Shown here: in pieces, positions 54,101-64,000 of the stretch
Layout: the number at the start of each line of letters is the position of its first letter
Numbering within the stretch: the stretch's first letter is position 1
Notes under the pieces: model-generated
Told to the model about the DNA's origin: nothing
The model's database searches: none
The model's input: only the letters and a program-made list of their open reading frames with translations
Program-made: the position numbers and the translations under genes
Assembly (NCBI GenBank): GCA_036785325.1
Contig: JAXIVH010000016.1
Span: forward strand, 3,759,243 to 3,823,242
DNA from: Urophycis tenuis
Taxonomy: Eukaryota; Chordata; Actinopteri; Gadiformes; Phycidae
Direction of reading: 5' to 3'
DNA: 64,000 nt

Positions 54101-57100
54101 GCTGTATGTGCAAGAACTCGCAATGCAGAAGAGGCTGGAGAAGCTCTACAGCAGGCCAAGTGAGATATATCTGAACACGCACCCCTGACATACATTCAAT
54201 AAATAACAATGAAACCACCACTTTTTTTTGCCTCACCAACATTTTGTTTTTTATAATTTTACACTGTTTTGGGATGGTTGTTCAAAACATGCAGGAAAAC
54301 GGGAATGGCTGCCACAGATAAACAACCATACTACAGTTGTAGCAAGTGGATTTAATGGGTGAAGTTGTTTTCTCTCCTCTGGTGCTCACATATGAAATCC
54401 CCTTCTCTTACTCCCTAATGTCACCCCGGCTCCAATGGGCACACCTGAGCAGAGGCTCACTGGATTCTCTCAGGGCGGTGGTTGATGCAGCCAAGGAAAC
54501 CAAGGTGGCAGCTCTCCGTCCAATGGTCCTGGCTGCAGAGGAAAATCTCCACAGCATGACTGTTGACTTGGACAAGGCAGTCGATAAGGTATGGCCTGGT
54601 GGTACATATGCTCACACTGTTTTAGTGTCCTTTTAATAATACAAATACATTATTCTGAAGAAAAATCCAACTGTGGGAAAGTAGACATCCCAGGGTCTCA
54701 AAAATGTTTTGCAGTTTTTGTTTGTCTGTTTACGGCCATATCTAATGTGAAGTTTTTACAGCTATATGAATTAATCAAAATATTCATTGTTGGAGTCATA
54801 ATTTTTTGAAATCTCAATTTGGACAAAATTGAAGACAATTGGAAAAGATTAACTATTCCTGTGGATTTGTACAGGATATGGGCCATTTCAGGATGAAGAA
54901 TTAGAATTGAATTCGAATTATTCCAATTTGAATGTAATGTCCCTGTGTACATGTGTACAGGTGCAGTCTATGGAGTCGGAGGCAAAGATTGTCTCCCAGT
55001 ACAGTGAACTGGTCAATGAGGCCAAGCAGCAGTTCCAGCGGGAGTTGAGGAGCATTACTCCAGAAATCCAAGCCAACTGGAAAGGCCTATGTAAGATGAC
55101 ACAAACCATGAAAGGTTGATCTCTCGTCGAGGTGAACCTTTGTAACCAACGTATTTTGCCCGGTTCTCTCCTTCCCCCCCCCAGCCGGCACACTGTCTGT
55201 GGATGATTTAAATGCCCTGATAGCCCATGCCCACCGTCGAATTGACCAGCTGAACCGAGAGCTGGCAGAGCAGAGGGTTCGGGAGCAGGTTCACATCGAG
55301 GCAGCCTTGGAGCAGCAGAAGTTCGAGGACCAAAAAGCATTGGAGAAGGCGGTCAGCAAGGCAGTGGAACACAACCTGGAGAAAGTACGACTAGACCTGG
55401 AGAGAAAGGTGGGAGTCAAAGCACTGAGGATTTAAGATGGATCTGTTTTCAAATGCCTACTGTATACTTAAGGTTCTAATTCGACTTCATCATCGTGATG
55501 TCCATGCCTTGTTATCCCTGCAGCAAGTGGAGCTGAGGGAAGTTATGGAGGCAGAGATGAGGACGCAGCTGCGGCGTCAGGCAGCCGCTCACACTGACCA
55601 CCTCAGAGACGTTCTGAAGGTCCAAGAGCAGGAGCTCCAAGCCGAGGCCGAGGAGGTCTGTGTGATCTCTTCCCTACCAGTTCACACCAGGCGTGTCACT
55701 GTGCAGCTTTAGATACTGATCTGTCATTACCTTCATAATACCAATGGCACCAGCACTAAGGGCATTCGTCACTCATAAAACAAGGCTAATAGGTTGTGTT
55801 ATTTTATGTATTGCAAGCGGCCAAGACAGAATTGCCAGAGTTGCATAGTTATCCGGACCATGACTTGATTTAAACCCGACCGGCCCTGTATTTGCTGCAA
55901 AATCCTTCTTTCCAATCAGAGACTGCACTTCTTGCCTGCATGCCCTCAATTTTCTCCAGTTGCAGCAAACCACGCAAAAAGTGTCCTCATTTACCAAAAA
56001 CAGGCCAAAATATTATTAACATTACAATGTCTAATATTGATTATCAAACTGTGTATATTTTTACACAATCAACATTGATTTACTGTTTGGTATTGGTAAG
56101 GTTTTCTTTGTTCAATCATTCAAGATTCAAGATTCAAGATTCAAGTATCTTTATTGTCAAATGTACTACATGGCAGGCATATAGCACAGATGAAATTGCA
56201 GTCCTCTCAGACCTGGTGCAAAATAAACAATGGACAGACAAACGGACACCGTACAGACAAAAACACAGAAACACAGAAAAGTACGAAAAAGTGAGGTAGT
56301 GCGTTGATAAATGGAAAATGGAAAATTGAATAGTGCAAAAAAATAGTGCAAAATATATATATATATATAACAGTCAAAGGACAATTTTAAAGTGTCAGTC
56401 AGGATGAGAGTTTGTGAGTGGTGGCGGGAGGGCAATGGTCCGAGGTGGGTGCAGGGTTAAGAGTCTGTGGCAGGGGGGCAGAGGAGGGGGGGGGGGGGGG
56501 CAGGGGCAAAACAGGGAGGGAGTTGAGCCTCCGGACAGCCTGGTGAAAGAAGCTGTCCTTGAGCCTGCTGGTTCTGGCCCGCAGACTCCGCAGTCTCCTC
56601 CCCGACGGCAGAAAACTGAAGATACTGTGGGATGGGTGGGTGGGGTCACCAGCAATCCTGATGGCTTTGCCGGTGAGGCGGGTGTTGTAAATGTCCAAAA
56701 TGGGGGGGAGAGAGACACCGATGATCCTCTCAGCTGCTCTCACTATGCTCTGCAGTGTCTGGCGGCAGGACACAGTGCAGGCACCGTACCACACAGTGAT
56801 GCAGCTGGTCAGGAGGCTCTCGATGGTGCCTCTGTAGAAGGTGTGCATAATGGTGGATGAGGCCCCAGCTCTTTTTAGTTTGCGGAGGAAGTACAGGCGT
56901 TGGTTGGCTTTTTTGGCCAGTGATGCGGTGTTATGGTTCCATGACAGGTCTTCGGAGATGTGCACACCCAGGAACTTGGTGCTGCTCAACCTCTCCACTG
57001 TAGCATCGTTGATGATCAGTGGAGCATGCTGTGTGTGCATTCTCCTGAAGTCCACAACAATCTCCTTCGTCTTCTCCACATTCAGACGGAGATTGTTGTC

Positions 57101-60100
57101 CTTGCACCACGTAGCCAGCCTGTTCACCTCACTCCTGTAGATCGTCTCATCGCCGTTGTTGATGAGACCCACCACAGTCATGTCATCCGCAAACTTGATG
57201 AAGATGTTGGAGTTGGATGTTGGTGTGCAGTCGTGGGTCAGCAGGGTGAATAGGAGGGGGCTCAGCACACATCCTTGGGGGGCCCCCGTGTTCAGTGTGA
57301 AGGTGCTGGAGGTGCTGCTGCCGACCCGAACAGTCTGTGGTCTTCCCGTCAGGAAGTCCAACAGCCAGTTGCACAGGGAGGTTTTGAGTCCTAGCTGGTC
57401 CAGTTTGTGAATGAGCTGCTGGGGGATGATTGTGATGAATGCTGAGCTGAAGTCGATGAACAGCATTCTGACATATGAGTCTTTTGAATCCAGGTGGGTG
57501 AGGGCAGAGTGGAGGGCAGAGGAGATGGCATCATGGGTCGAACGATTGGACCGATATGCGAACTGGAAAGGGTCCAGGGTGGGGGGGAGGGCAGACTTGA
57601 TGTGTTGCATGACTAGCCGCTCGAAGCACTTCATGAGTCACCATTACAATGATTGGATAGCAGCATAAATACCTCCTCCTCCTGTTGTCCCAACAGGTTA
57701 ACCTGATAATATTTTGTTTTTGTTCTTGAAGTTTCATGCAATACAATACTTGGAGAGCTTAGAACAGGGGTGGGCAAACTTTTTGACTTGCGGGCCACAG
57801 TGGGTTCTAAAGTTTGACAGAGGGGCCGGGCCAGGAGCATTTGGACACGCAATGTCATTTATCAAACCTGGAGATTGTGTCTGTTTTTTATACATTTCAA
57901 TTGAAGGTGCAAAGTTAAAGAAATCAACATTATTATTAAATATTTTGTTGTCCACTCCTTTTTAAATACTCGGCACTCAGTGTCCACTTAACTTTTCTTT
58001 GGTCTGCTCATTTTTACCAAAGGGCGGAAATGGCAGCGGGAAAGTTACACTCCAACAAAGGTCAATGTGTCTAGACTAGTGCGCCATCTATTGGGGAAAC
58101 GAGGGTATTGCAGGGGAAAGGGTGAAAAAGGGAAATGAATGAGGTTTTTACACATCCATGGGTTTTTACTATAATTTGGACAAGTTCGGCGGGCCTGATT
58201 AAAAAGCATAACGGGCCATATATGGCCCGGGGGCCGTAGTTTGCCCATGTCTGGCTTAGAAAGAATGGTTGTGTGTGTCTATGTGTAAATGTATTATTTA
58301 TTGGTTGCAATATGCTCTGTTCTAGGTATTAAGCAGTAAGATGTTGGAACAGGAGACTCATTACCGACAAGTCACCCAGGAGCAGCTTGATAACTTCACC
58401 CTGGACATGAATGCTGCTTACGCCCGATTAAAGGGGATGGAGGACGCTATAGACAGTAAGAAAAACCTAAGTAAAATGCAATGATTCACACGATGCAAGG
58501 TTAGTCTGGCGTTATAATTTATACGTACCGTAGAGTGGGTTTTATTAGCAGGCTAGCAGAAACCGTTGACTTGCGCTAGCCTAGCACTAGCAAACTCTGC
58601 AACTAGAAGAACTGAATGAAATGTGTTGAAAACGTCTCCAATGATAAATAACACACTGGCTAACTTGAAATGTCCAAATTTCCGAACTACCCCTTTAAAA
58701 CACATCAAAGAATCAACACTCTGAAGTTTCCTTGTTTACATTAATCAAAAGTTTTACCTGCATAATATGCAACATTCCTCCATTAAAATAACAAAATGTG
58801 ACTAGACTTATGTTACATATATATGATTAGTTTCCACCACTGTTCAAACCCAGATAAATACGTAGTACGTACCAAGCGTGTTACAGACTTAATCACTCAG
58901 GGGGTTAAGGTACATTCCAGAGAGGAGTCCTTTCTGAAGTGATGATAGAAAATAAATTCTCCCATGAAGCACCCTCTGGAGGCCAAGGAATGATATAAAA
59001 AATGTTTGAAATGAAACCTTATGATGCTAAATGAAGATGAGATGAAGGCATAATGAAATTAAAAATGAAGTAGAACATTGAGTAGAATCTAGAACAGGAA
59101 GTTTGAGGAGAGAAAGGGCACTCCTAGACTATAAACCACAGGGGATGTGGTTTTATAGTCACTGCCTTACATGAAGCACAAGAAGCTCAAGAAGCAGCAA
59201 GCCATTGAGGTCACCCAGGCAGAGCCCTACAGCGACATCATTGCCACCACCAGCCCAAGATTCAACCTCATTTAGAAATTGGGAGAAAGGATGGACGTTG
59301 ACCTGCAACATACATTTTGTTATTTTTAGTCACTGAAGGTTCTTGAGTGTTTGGGCTTCAAACACTCCTGCAGATCAGATTTCACCAGGCTACCGATGAA
59401 GGGGAACAGTGAGGTTACTGTGTGTAAAGTTAATGCCTGGAAAGTTGATTTGCCGGTTGGCCACATTTTCTATTATGGGATAGAATGTACATTAATGCAA
59501 GCATGGTATGCACCTAAGTGGAGGAAGTGTGGAGTCTCCATAGTTACCATAATTTAAGCATGCCATTATTACCAAGTCCGAGGTTAACCACATAATTGAA
59601 TGTCCTGGGGCTTGCTCTGAGCTACTCCGAGTCACTTGCGTTTGAGAATAAAATAATATATTCATATTAATTATGGAAACAAAATATTACATATTTTGTG
59701 TAGTGCCTGGATTTTACTGTTGAAGTTGGGGTTTTTTGGGCGGGGGGGTTACTGTTGGATCACATGCTTTTCTTGTGTCTTGCTCAGGTCATGTGATTGC
59801 AGAGGAAGAGGCCCGTAAAGCCCACCACCTGTGGCTCTCCGTGGAGGCGCTCGGCTACACCTTGAAGACATCCGGCATTGATTCCCCCACCAAGCCTCTG
59901 GAGAAAGCCGCCCAGGCCATCAGGGAGAGCTGCCACGACGAGTTTGCTGTGGCCCTGGCTGCCGCGCTGCCTGAAGAGTCCCTGCAGCGCGGCATCTACA
60001 GCGAGGAGTCCCTCCGCTCCCGCTTCAACGCGCTCCGCTCACTCGCACGCCGGGTCGCCCTCATCGACGAGTCCCACAACTCTCTGTACCAGTACTTTCT

Positions 60101-60392
60101 CTCCTACCTTCAGGCAGCTTTACTTTTTGAGGAGAAACACGAACCACCACCCGCTAAGATTACCAATCAGGACCTGGACCCTTTTAAAATCCTCTCTTAT
60201 GCCAGTTACAGCTTGGAGCAAGGGGATCTTGAGTTGGCTGCAAAGCTAGTGAACCAACTCAGAGGAGAGGCTAGAAGAGTTGTTCAAGACTGGTTGACTG
60301 AAGCCAGACTCACACTTGAGACTAAACAGGTTGTGAGCCTCCTTTCTGCATATGCTAATGCTGTGGGTTTGGGAACAACTCAGGCCCCATAG
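45194..60392 (+). CDS. immt: MICOS subunit MIC60 / mitofilin (complete, 14 exons)
   Basis: Core subunit of MICOS in the inner mitochondrial membrane; it shapes crista junctions and contacts the outer-membrane SAM/TOM machinery. Exons: 45194-45235, 46580-46650, 46985-47177, 47712-47841, 51560-51652, 52631-52807, 52990-53123, 54056-54159, 54453-54588, 54961-55090, 55185-55408, 55524-55655, 58326-58455, 59788-60392. All phases join, giving 766 codons (human 758). Arg-rich presequence (MLRVSVRAANAAARRR), then a Gly-rich membrane helix about residues 43-64 (KVVAAGLVSLGAGIGGTVLY) followed by AKWDPKFR. A variable acidic linker and long coiled coil (LIAHAHRRIDQLNRELAEQR) follow. The C-terminal mitofilin signature includes EEEARKAHHLWLSVEAL, GIYSEESLRSRF and QGDLELAAKLVNQLRGEARR. 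Exon 3 has a NAGNAG acceptor. The intron after exon 12 carries a LINE and a hAT MITE. Confidence 0.97.
47494..47577. repeat. Two tandem copies of a 42-bp unit in immt intron 3
   Basis: GGAAGCCTCCTATAGCCAAT and the following 22 bases repeat exactly at 47494-47535 and 47536-47577. Recent duplication. Confidence 0.95.
47995..48529. repeat. 49-bp minisatellite with 194-bp higher-order period
   Basis: About 11 copies of a 49-bp unit (…CATGCGGCTACAGCGTGCCT…) lie in immt intron 4. A 47-bp variant starting TATACATTAAACATG appears at 48234 and again at 48428, exactly three normal units apart, so a four-unit block was duplicated. The first copies differ (GCAGC versus GCGGC). Confidence 0.97.
49572..50033. 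mobile_element. Possible MITE, TAGCCTGG ends
   Basis: TTAGCCTGGC near 49572 and CCCAGGCTA near 50021 are inverted. They bracket about 460 bases with internal inverted pieces (CGCGCGATTC / AATCGCGCGC, CATGCTGCTTTGCGCG / CGCGCAAAGCAGCATG at 49719 and 49996). It lies in immt intron 4. No family assigned. Confidence 0.5.
51865..51903. repeat. Perfect 18-bp hairpin, 3-nt loop
   Basis: TCTCTCAATCACACTCTG (51865-51882) and its exact reverse complement (51886-51903) are separated by GTT, about 210 bases after immt exon 5. It could be a compact MITE relic or a folded RNA element. Confidence 0.85.
52380..52397 (+). mobile_element. Solo terminus of a hAT-like MITE
   Basis: CAGTGTTTCCCCTAGGAT in immt intron 5 matches the inverted end at 42416-42433 except at one base. 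It is followed by TTCTTTTCCATCAGTGGGCA and a C-run. No partner end was found. Confidence 0.5.
52810..52929. repeat. (TG)n/(CGTG)n filling immt intron 6
   Basis: GU-rich array starting three bases after the 5' splice site of exon 6 (exon end 52807) and covering most of the 182-nt intron. Confidence 0.95.
56110..57640 (-). mobile_element. 5'-truncated CR1/L2/Rex-type LINE in immt intron 12
   Basis: A single minus-strand frame of 411 codons (57634-56399) covers most of a non-LTR reverse transcriptase: FQFAYRSNRSTHDAISSAL, FIDFSSAFITIIPQQLIHKL, GAPQGCVLSPLLFTL, the catalytic FADD box in FIKFADDMTVVGLI, and NNLRLNVEKTKEIVVDFRR. The C-terminal part follows (SIFSFLPSGRRLRSLRART and DSFFHQAVRRLNSL). 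The 3' UTR ends with CAATAAAGATACTTGAATC and (TTGAATC)n repeats at 56121-56150. The endonuclease and the first RT motif are missing. The frame is free of stops, so insertion is recent. Antisense to immt. A target duplication was not resolved. Confidence 0.9.
57765..58253. mobile_element. Non-autonomous hAT transposon (MITE) with perfect TSD
   Basis: The element starts CAGGGGTGGGCAAACT and ends AGTTTGCCCATGTCTG, imperfect inverted ends. GCTTAGAA occurs on both sides (57757-57764 and 58254-58261), an exact 8-bp target duplication as made by hAT transposases. The interior has the familiar GCGGGCCAC...GGCCATATATGGCCC composition and no coding capacity. It lies in immt intron 12 beside the LINE. 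Confidence 0.92.
59127..59160. repeat. 14-bp hairpin
   Basis: GACTATAAACCACA (59127-59140) and TGTGGTTTTATAGTC (59146-59160) pair with one bulge around GGGGA, directly before the coding-like island at 59171. Confidence 0.8.
59171..59275 (+). pseudogene. Orphan coding-like island of 34 codons
   Basis: ATG at 59171 opens MKHKKLKKQQAIEVTQAEPY and then SDIIATTSPRFNLI and TAG at 59275. The composition (Lys/Gln-rich, GC-rich third positions) looks like the C-terminus of a real protein rather than random intron. It sits in immt intron 13 with no splice consensus around it. It may be a fragment of a processed pseudogene. Parent not recognised. Confidence 0.35.
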
Positions 60393-60740
60393 TTAAGTAC
60401 TCCTAATATGCACTTAACTAGTAGTTGTAGAAATATTATCATAATCACACAAATTAATATTTTTTTGCTTACTATTGCTTTGACTCATATTTGAGAATGG
60501 TGTCCAATGCAGCTGAGTATCATGCCCAATTCTGCATATTCTGCAAAGCAGCCAAATGTACCCATGTGTTTGTCAGTGATGGTGGCATTCTGGATGCTCA
60601 CATTTGAAATGTATAATTTTTTTGTTGGTCAAGAATGGGTGTCTACCAATAAATCTGTCAATTATGAGTCAAATCTGTCGATTATATTTTTCTTTACTGT
60701 GATTAACATATGTTGAAAGTTATAGCCTCTCAGGCTGTTA

Positions 60741-60746
60741 AATAAA
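60741..60746 (+). terminator. immt: immt poly(A) signal AATAAA
   Basis: AATAAA lies about 350 bases past the immt stop. An earlier AATAAA at about 60647 is an alternative. Confidence 0.6.
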
Positions 60747-61140
60747 ACATTTTTGGTATCAGGTACATGAGCACAAATAGGTGAAAACAATGAAAACAAG
60801 TTTTGTAAAGTTTTGAAACTTGAATGGAACAAAATAATAAAAATAGGTTGATCTTAAAGTTGATCACAAGTTGATCTTAAATAGGCCTCTTGTTTCATTA
60901 AATTTTGGTATATGCAGAAACTATGCTCACTGTTAAAAAAACAACAACTTAACTTGAATTAACCAATCTCATTGATTACACATGCAGTCACTCTTTATTC
61001 ACCTGAATAAGCAGATTTTTTTTAAAGTATGGTATTGACATACTAAATGAGGGCAACTCCTCCTAGTTGTTAGATTTGTTATTTTGACACAGCCCATTTC
61101 AAAACATTGCAAATCTTTGCCAAAGATGTTAAATTTTCTG
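60747..61140. other. Intergenic, no gene seen
   Basis: AT-rich, between the immt 3' end and the LINE relic. Confidence 0.6.
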
Positions 61141-61850
61141 CCAGAATAGAATCAAAGCTTTTATTGTCCATATGACACGACATTCAGGAACAACATGTAC
61201 TAAAAAAAAAAATAATAAGTCCGCCGTGAAAGGAGTCTTAAAGGTAACTGGTAAAAAGTAACTAGTAAACAGCAGTCAGTCCACGTATTGGAAAGGCGTT
61301 AGGAGTGGCTGTTAAGCAGCTGGACTGCTTCCGAGAAGAAGCTGCAGAGGTGACAGGGTGTCTGGGTATGGATCAATGGACCTATCATGGATGGCAGCTT
61401 CCTGAACAGGAGGTAATCGGGGTGCGAGGGACTGGTCTTCCTAGCTTCTTTCATAGACTTGCAGGTCTCAGTGGAGAGGTGGCAGATGGTGATGTTCTCC
61501 ACAGTATGGATAATGCCCTGCTGTCTGGCCTTGAAGAGGGGGAATGTGATGGAGGTGGTGAGAATGCTCTCAAAGTAGAGGCTAACCAGGATTGGGCAAG
61601 ACAAGTGCAGCCTTTTAAGTTGGCACCGAAAGAAAAGTTCCTTCCTGGGGATGGCGAGGATGTGGCTCTCCCACTTAAGCTCAAGAGTCCATGACCCCAC
61701 ATTCTGACCACAAAGGACTCCAGGAAGCTCAGGAACCACTGAAAGGTGCAAGAAGGTACGTCCAGCTGGGTGAGCTTGTTGTCGAGGAGCTCCAGTAAAT
61801 TGGCGTTGAAGGTGGAGCTGTGGAGTCACTTGAGCCACTGGCCCTCACGA
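61141..61850 (-). mobile_element. Decayed LINE with 3' tail
   Basis: The minus strand ends in GACAATAAAAGCTTTGATTC followed by TATTCTG, the usual LINE 3' terminus. Upstream, a frame (61838-61299) ends SFFSEAVQLLNSHS, resembling the C-terminal DSFFPQAVRLLN of CR1/L2-type proteins; other RT motifs are scrambled by frameshifts. Confidence 0.55.
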
Positions 61851-63117
61851 CGTCTGTGCTCGGGCATTTATCCTAACCAATATTACGTCACGCAAGTACG
61901 TTGCATTACTAAAGCTGAAACAGGGTTCAAAGAATAATGCATCATATTACTGAGTAATACGTGATTTATATCATTGCAAATGCATGCCCATGCTCTATAA
62001 CAAAACACAACAGTGGTTTGGAAAGGCAATTATCTTTTAATATCACCTGAGACAAAATTGTACACGTCAGAACAAATGCAAAAGTGTGTGTTAATCACAC
62101 ATACAGGCACATAAAGCACTTACTTACTGCACCAGAAGAAACATAACAGGGGTCTTGTGGTTCTCAAATGAGGAATGGAACACAAAATAATAAGGAGATA
62201 AGATTCTTAGTTAGCCCTGAAGAGAAAGTGTAGTACAAGGGTTGAGGTAGAATTAGTAAAAACTATTGTACTAATAAGTAATAATTTTAGCCCTTCCCTT
62301 GCAAATAAAAAAGTCATTAAGTATTTTCTTGAAGGAAATGTAGGGTGGGTGAATTATTGGTCATTGGCCTCAAACAAAAATAATATTCAGAATATACAAT
62401 ATATCAACATTGATAATGACACCTAAGAAAATTCTGATAACTGTGCTTTTAGTTGATGAATGATTCTTAATGTAATGGAAGTTTAGAGAATTTTAACCAT
62501 CCAAATGTTGAATTTGGTATGTAATTTGATTGTTCAAAATAAGACTGTCTCCTAAATATAATATTAATAAGTGCTTTTATGCTTTTGACTCCAAATGTGG
62601 TTTTGTGCAATACCAGGGCAAAAACTACAATTCCAACATAACCAAAATATCCCAGGGAGCCAATACAGGGGACACAAATCTGAAATAACTTAATGAATCA
62701 AGCCTCAAGTTCAAAATAACAAATATTATCAGTGGAAGCATCCTTGGAAGCATGGAAGCATGGAAGCATATTAGGAATTGGTGCGTAGGCAATCATGCAG
62801 CTATTACTGATCACTAGTTGGGAGGTTTGATTGTTTTTTTTATAGATCTAGGTGTAATACCTGGCAAGACAAATGATGAAATACTTTTTCAATTACATTG
62901 GACAAGACAGACATTTTACACACAAAGTGTAAGTGGATTAATTGTATCTCAGCTGATATAGGAGCAAACCCTGCTCTGCTGTTGACCAACAAACTGGACA
63001 CCCTGGATTAGGAAAACTGAAAGGCTGTTATCGGTTCTGTTGGGGAAGCACAGCGTGATGGGCATTGAAGGCACTTTATCCTCTGGAGGAAAAGTCACAG
63101 AAGACGCCTGGTCAGAT
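61851..63117 (-). other. Presumed magt1 3' UTR, no other gene
   Basis: AT-rich DNA downstream (minus strand) of the MAGT1-type stop codon. ATTAAA on the minus strand near 62041-62036 is a possible poly(A) signal. GGAAGCATGGAAGCATGGAA near 62740-62768 is a short tandem repeat. Confidence 0.45.
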
Positions 63118-63453
63118 CTAACTCATGAGGAAGCTGAAATACAAAAAGGGAAAAAAAGAAAAATCACAAAACCAAACCATAATTACACAACACACCGGAT
63201 GCCACTATCACATATCGCACGTTTATACATGCATGTGAAAATATGTTTCCCTCATGTATGTTTGCCGTGTATTATGAAAATACTTTAACTGCCTACATGC
63301 TAGATGTGACATGTTGTGATGTTATAGGGAGGTCCTCCATGTCAGTGTGTGTGTACACATACCTGTAGGGATAACCATGGTACTTTGCTCTGAATATGGA
63401 CAGCAGCCAGCTGAAGAAGAGCATCACAAGTCCAATGCCTGCTACACAGAGTA
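63118..63453 (-). CDS. magt1: MAGT1/OST3-family protein, last two coding exons (partial)
   Basis: MAGT1 is the thioredoxin-fold OST3/OST6-type subunit of the STT3B oligosaccharyltransferase in the ER membrane, also reported in Mg2+ transport. Exon 63453-63363 encodes LCVAGIGLVMLFFSWLLSIF then RAKYHGYPY, the last membrane helix and cytosolic end. It ends ACAG|GTATG and joins in phase to 63133-63118, which adds SFLMS and a stop. That ending matches MAGT1 rather than its paralogue TUSC3, whose tail differs. The acceptor TCAG at 63454 leaves two bases (TA) for the previous codon, so the upstream exon should end in one base. The upstream exons, with signal peptide and CxxC thioredoxin domain, are not in the window. 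The gene converges on immt. Confidence 0.78.
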
Positions 63454-64000
63454 CTGACACACACAAAGAAAATGTACCATGTTAGTCCTGCACACTGCTA
63501 CTTCCAAGTTTAGTATAGTGTTTTACTTGAGAGACGCAACAGAAATCAAAGCGAGATATACCTTTAATGATATACTATATACCATAAAGAGGAATGCTGA
63601 CTTCGATTTACAAGACAGCATATAATGTAATTTTCTTAAAAGATCTATGGTCACGTATAATCACTTTTCAACAAAGAACGAAACCACAATTTGCACCACC
63701 AGCTGGAGGAATTTGGGGGAAGATAGTGGGGGGAGTCTACTGCTAGTATACAGACAGAAAACAGCTCTGTGAATATGTTGACAGGACAGACACTAGATAA
63801 GGTGATCTGATTGGTAACCATGGTGCCGAGAAATACACCTGAAACACATCTAGGATAGGCTAAAGGGGTTCTGACGCAATGAAGACACCACATAACAATT
63901 CCATTGCATTATAATTATTAACCAACTTCGAAAGAGGTCAAATTGACCACACATCTGGGAACTGTCTGTTTGTGCCCTTCAGGGCTAAGCTCTTCACCTA
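63454..64000 (-). other. magt1 intron to the window edge
   Basis: No further MAGT1-like exon could be read on the minus strand. A short open frame at 63651-63893 has no known domain. Confidence 0.5.

Noticed and set aside
61305..61694. 129-codon plus-strand frame
   Set aside because: Antisense shadow of the decayed LINE.

Overview
This window is vertebrate nuclear DNA from a ray-finned (teleost) fish. The genes have short exons with GT-AG or GC-AG introns. The encoded proteins are close to human FBXO38, MIC60/IMMT and MAGT1. The intergenic and intronic DNA is packed with fish-type repeats: Tc1 with IR/DR arms, CR1/L2-like LINE 3' ends, hAT MITEs and many long CA/TG microsatellites. I cannot name the species.

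Layout. About 0.1-5.5 kb (minus strand): a two-gene transposon-like unit, an intact EnSpm/CACTA-like (tnp2-type) transposase reading frame followed by a multi-exon DUF4806 gene. About 5.5-26 kb: gene-poor DNA with a promoter-like duplicated motif, a non-autonomous Tc1 element, a decayed second transposase, LINE and Gypsy fragments and many simple repeats. 26.19-44.75 kb (minus strand): fbxo38, with a complete, phase-consistent model of 20 coding exons (1216 codons plus stop). 44.75-45.19 kb: a shared head-to-head promoter with an NRF1-like and an ETS/GABP-like site. 45.19-60.75 kb (plus strand): immt (MIC60), with a complete model of 14 coding exons (766 codons plus stop). 61.1-61.9 kb: a decayed LINE. 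About 62.0-63.5 kb (minus strand): the last two coding exons of a MAGT1/OST3-type gene, which continues beyond the right edge.

How the genes relate. fbxo38 (SCF ubiquitin-ligase substrate receptor) and immt (core of MICOS, mitochondrial cristae) share a promoter interval. The NRF1/GABP-type sites fit the mitochondrial gene. immt and magt1 (oligosaccharyltransferase subunit) converge tail to tail. The main non-routine observations are: the transposase/DUF4806 pair, whose first exon is phase-compatible with either gene; long UG repeats placed right at several splice sites; two GC-AG introns in fbxo38; a palindromic MITE splitting an 11-bp tandem array beside an fbxo38 donor; a 49-bp tandem repeat with a 194-bp higher-order period in immt; and a textbook hAT insertion with a perfect 8-bp target duplication.

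Exon boundaries were set by eye from splice consensus, phase continuity and family similarity. No alignment or RNA data were available.
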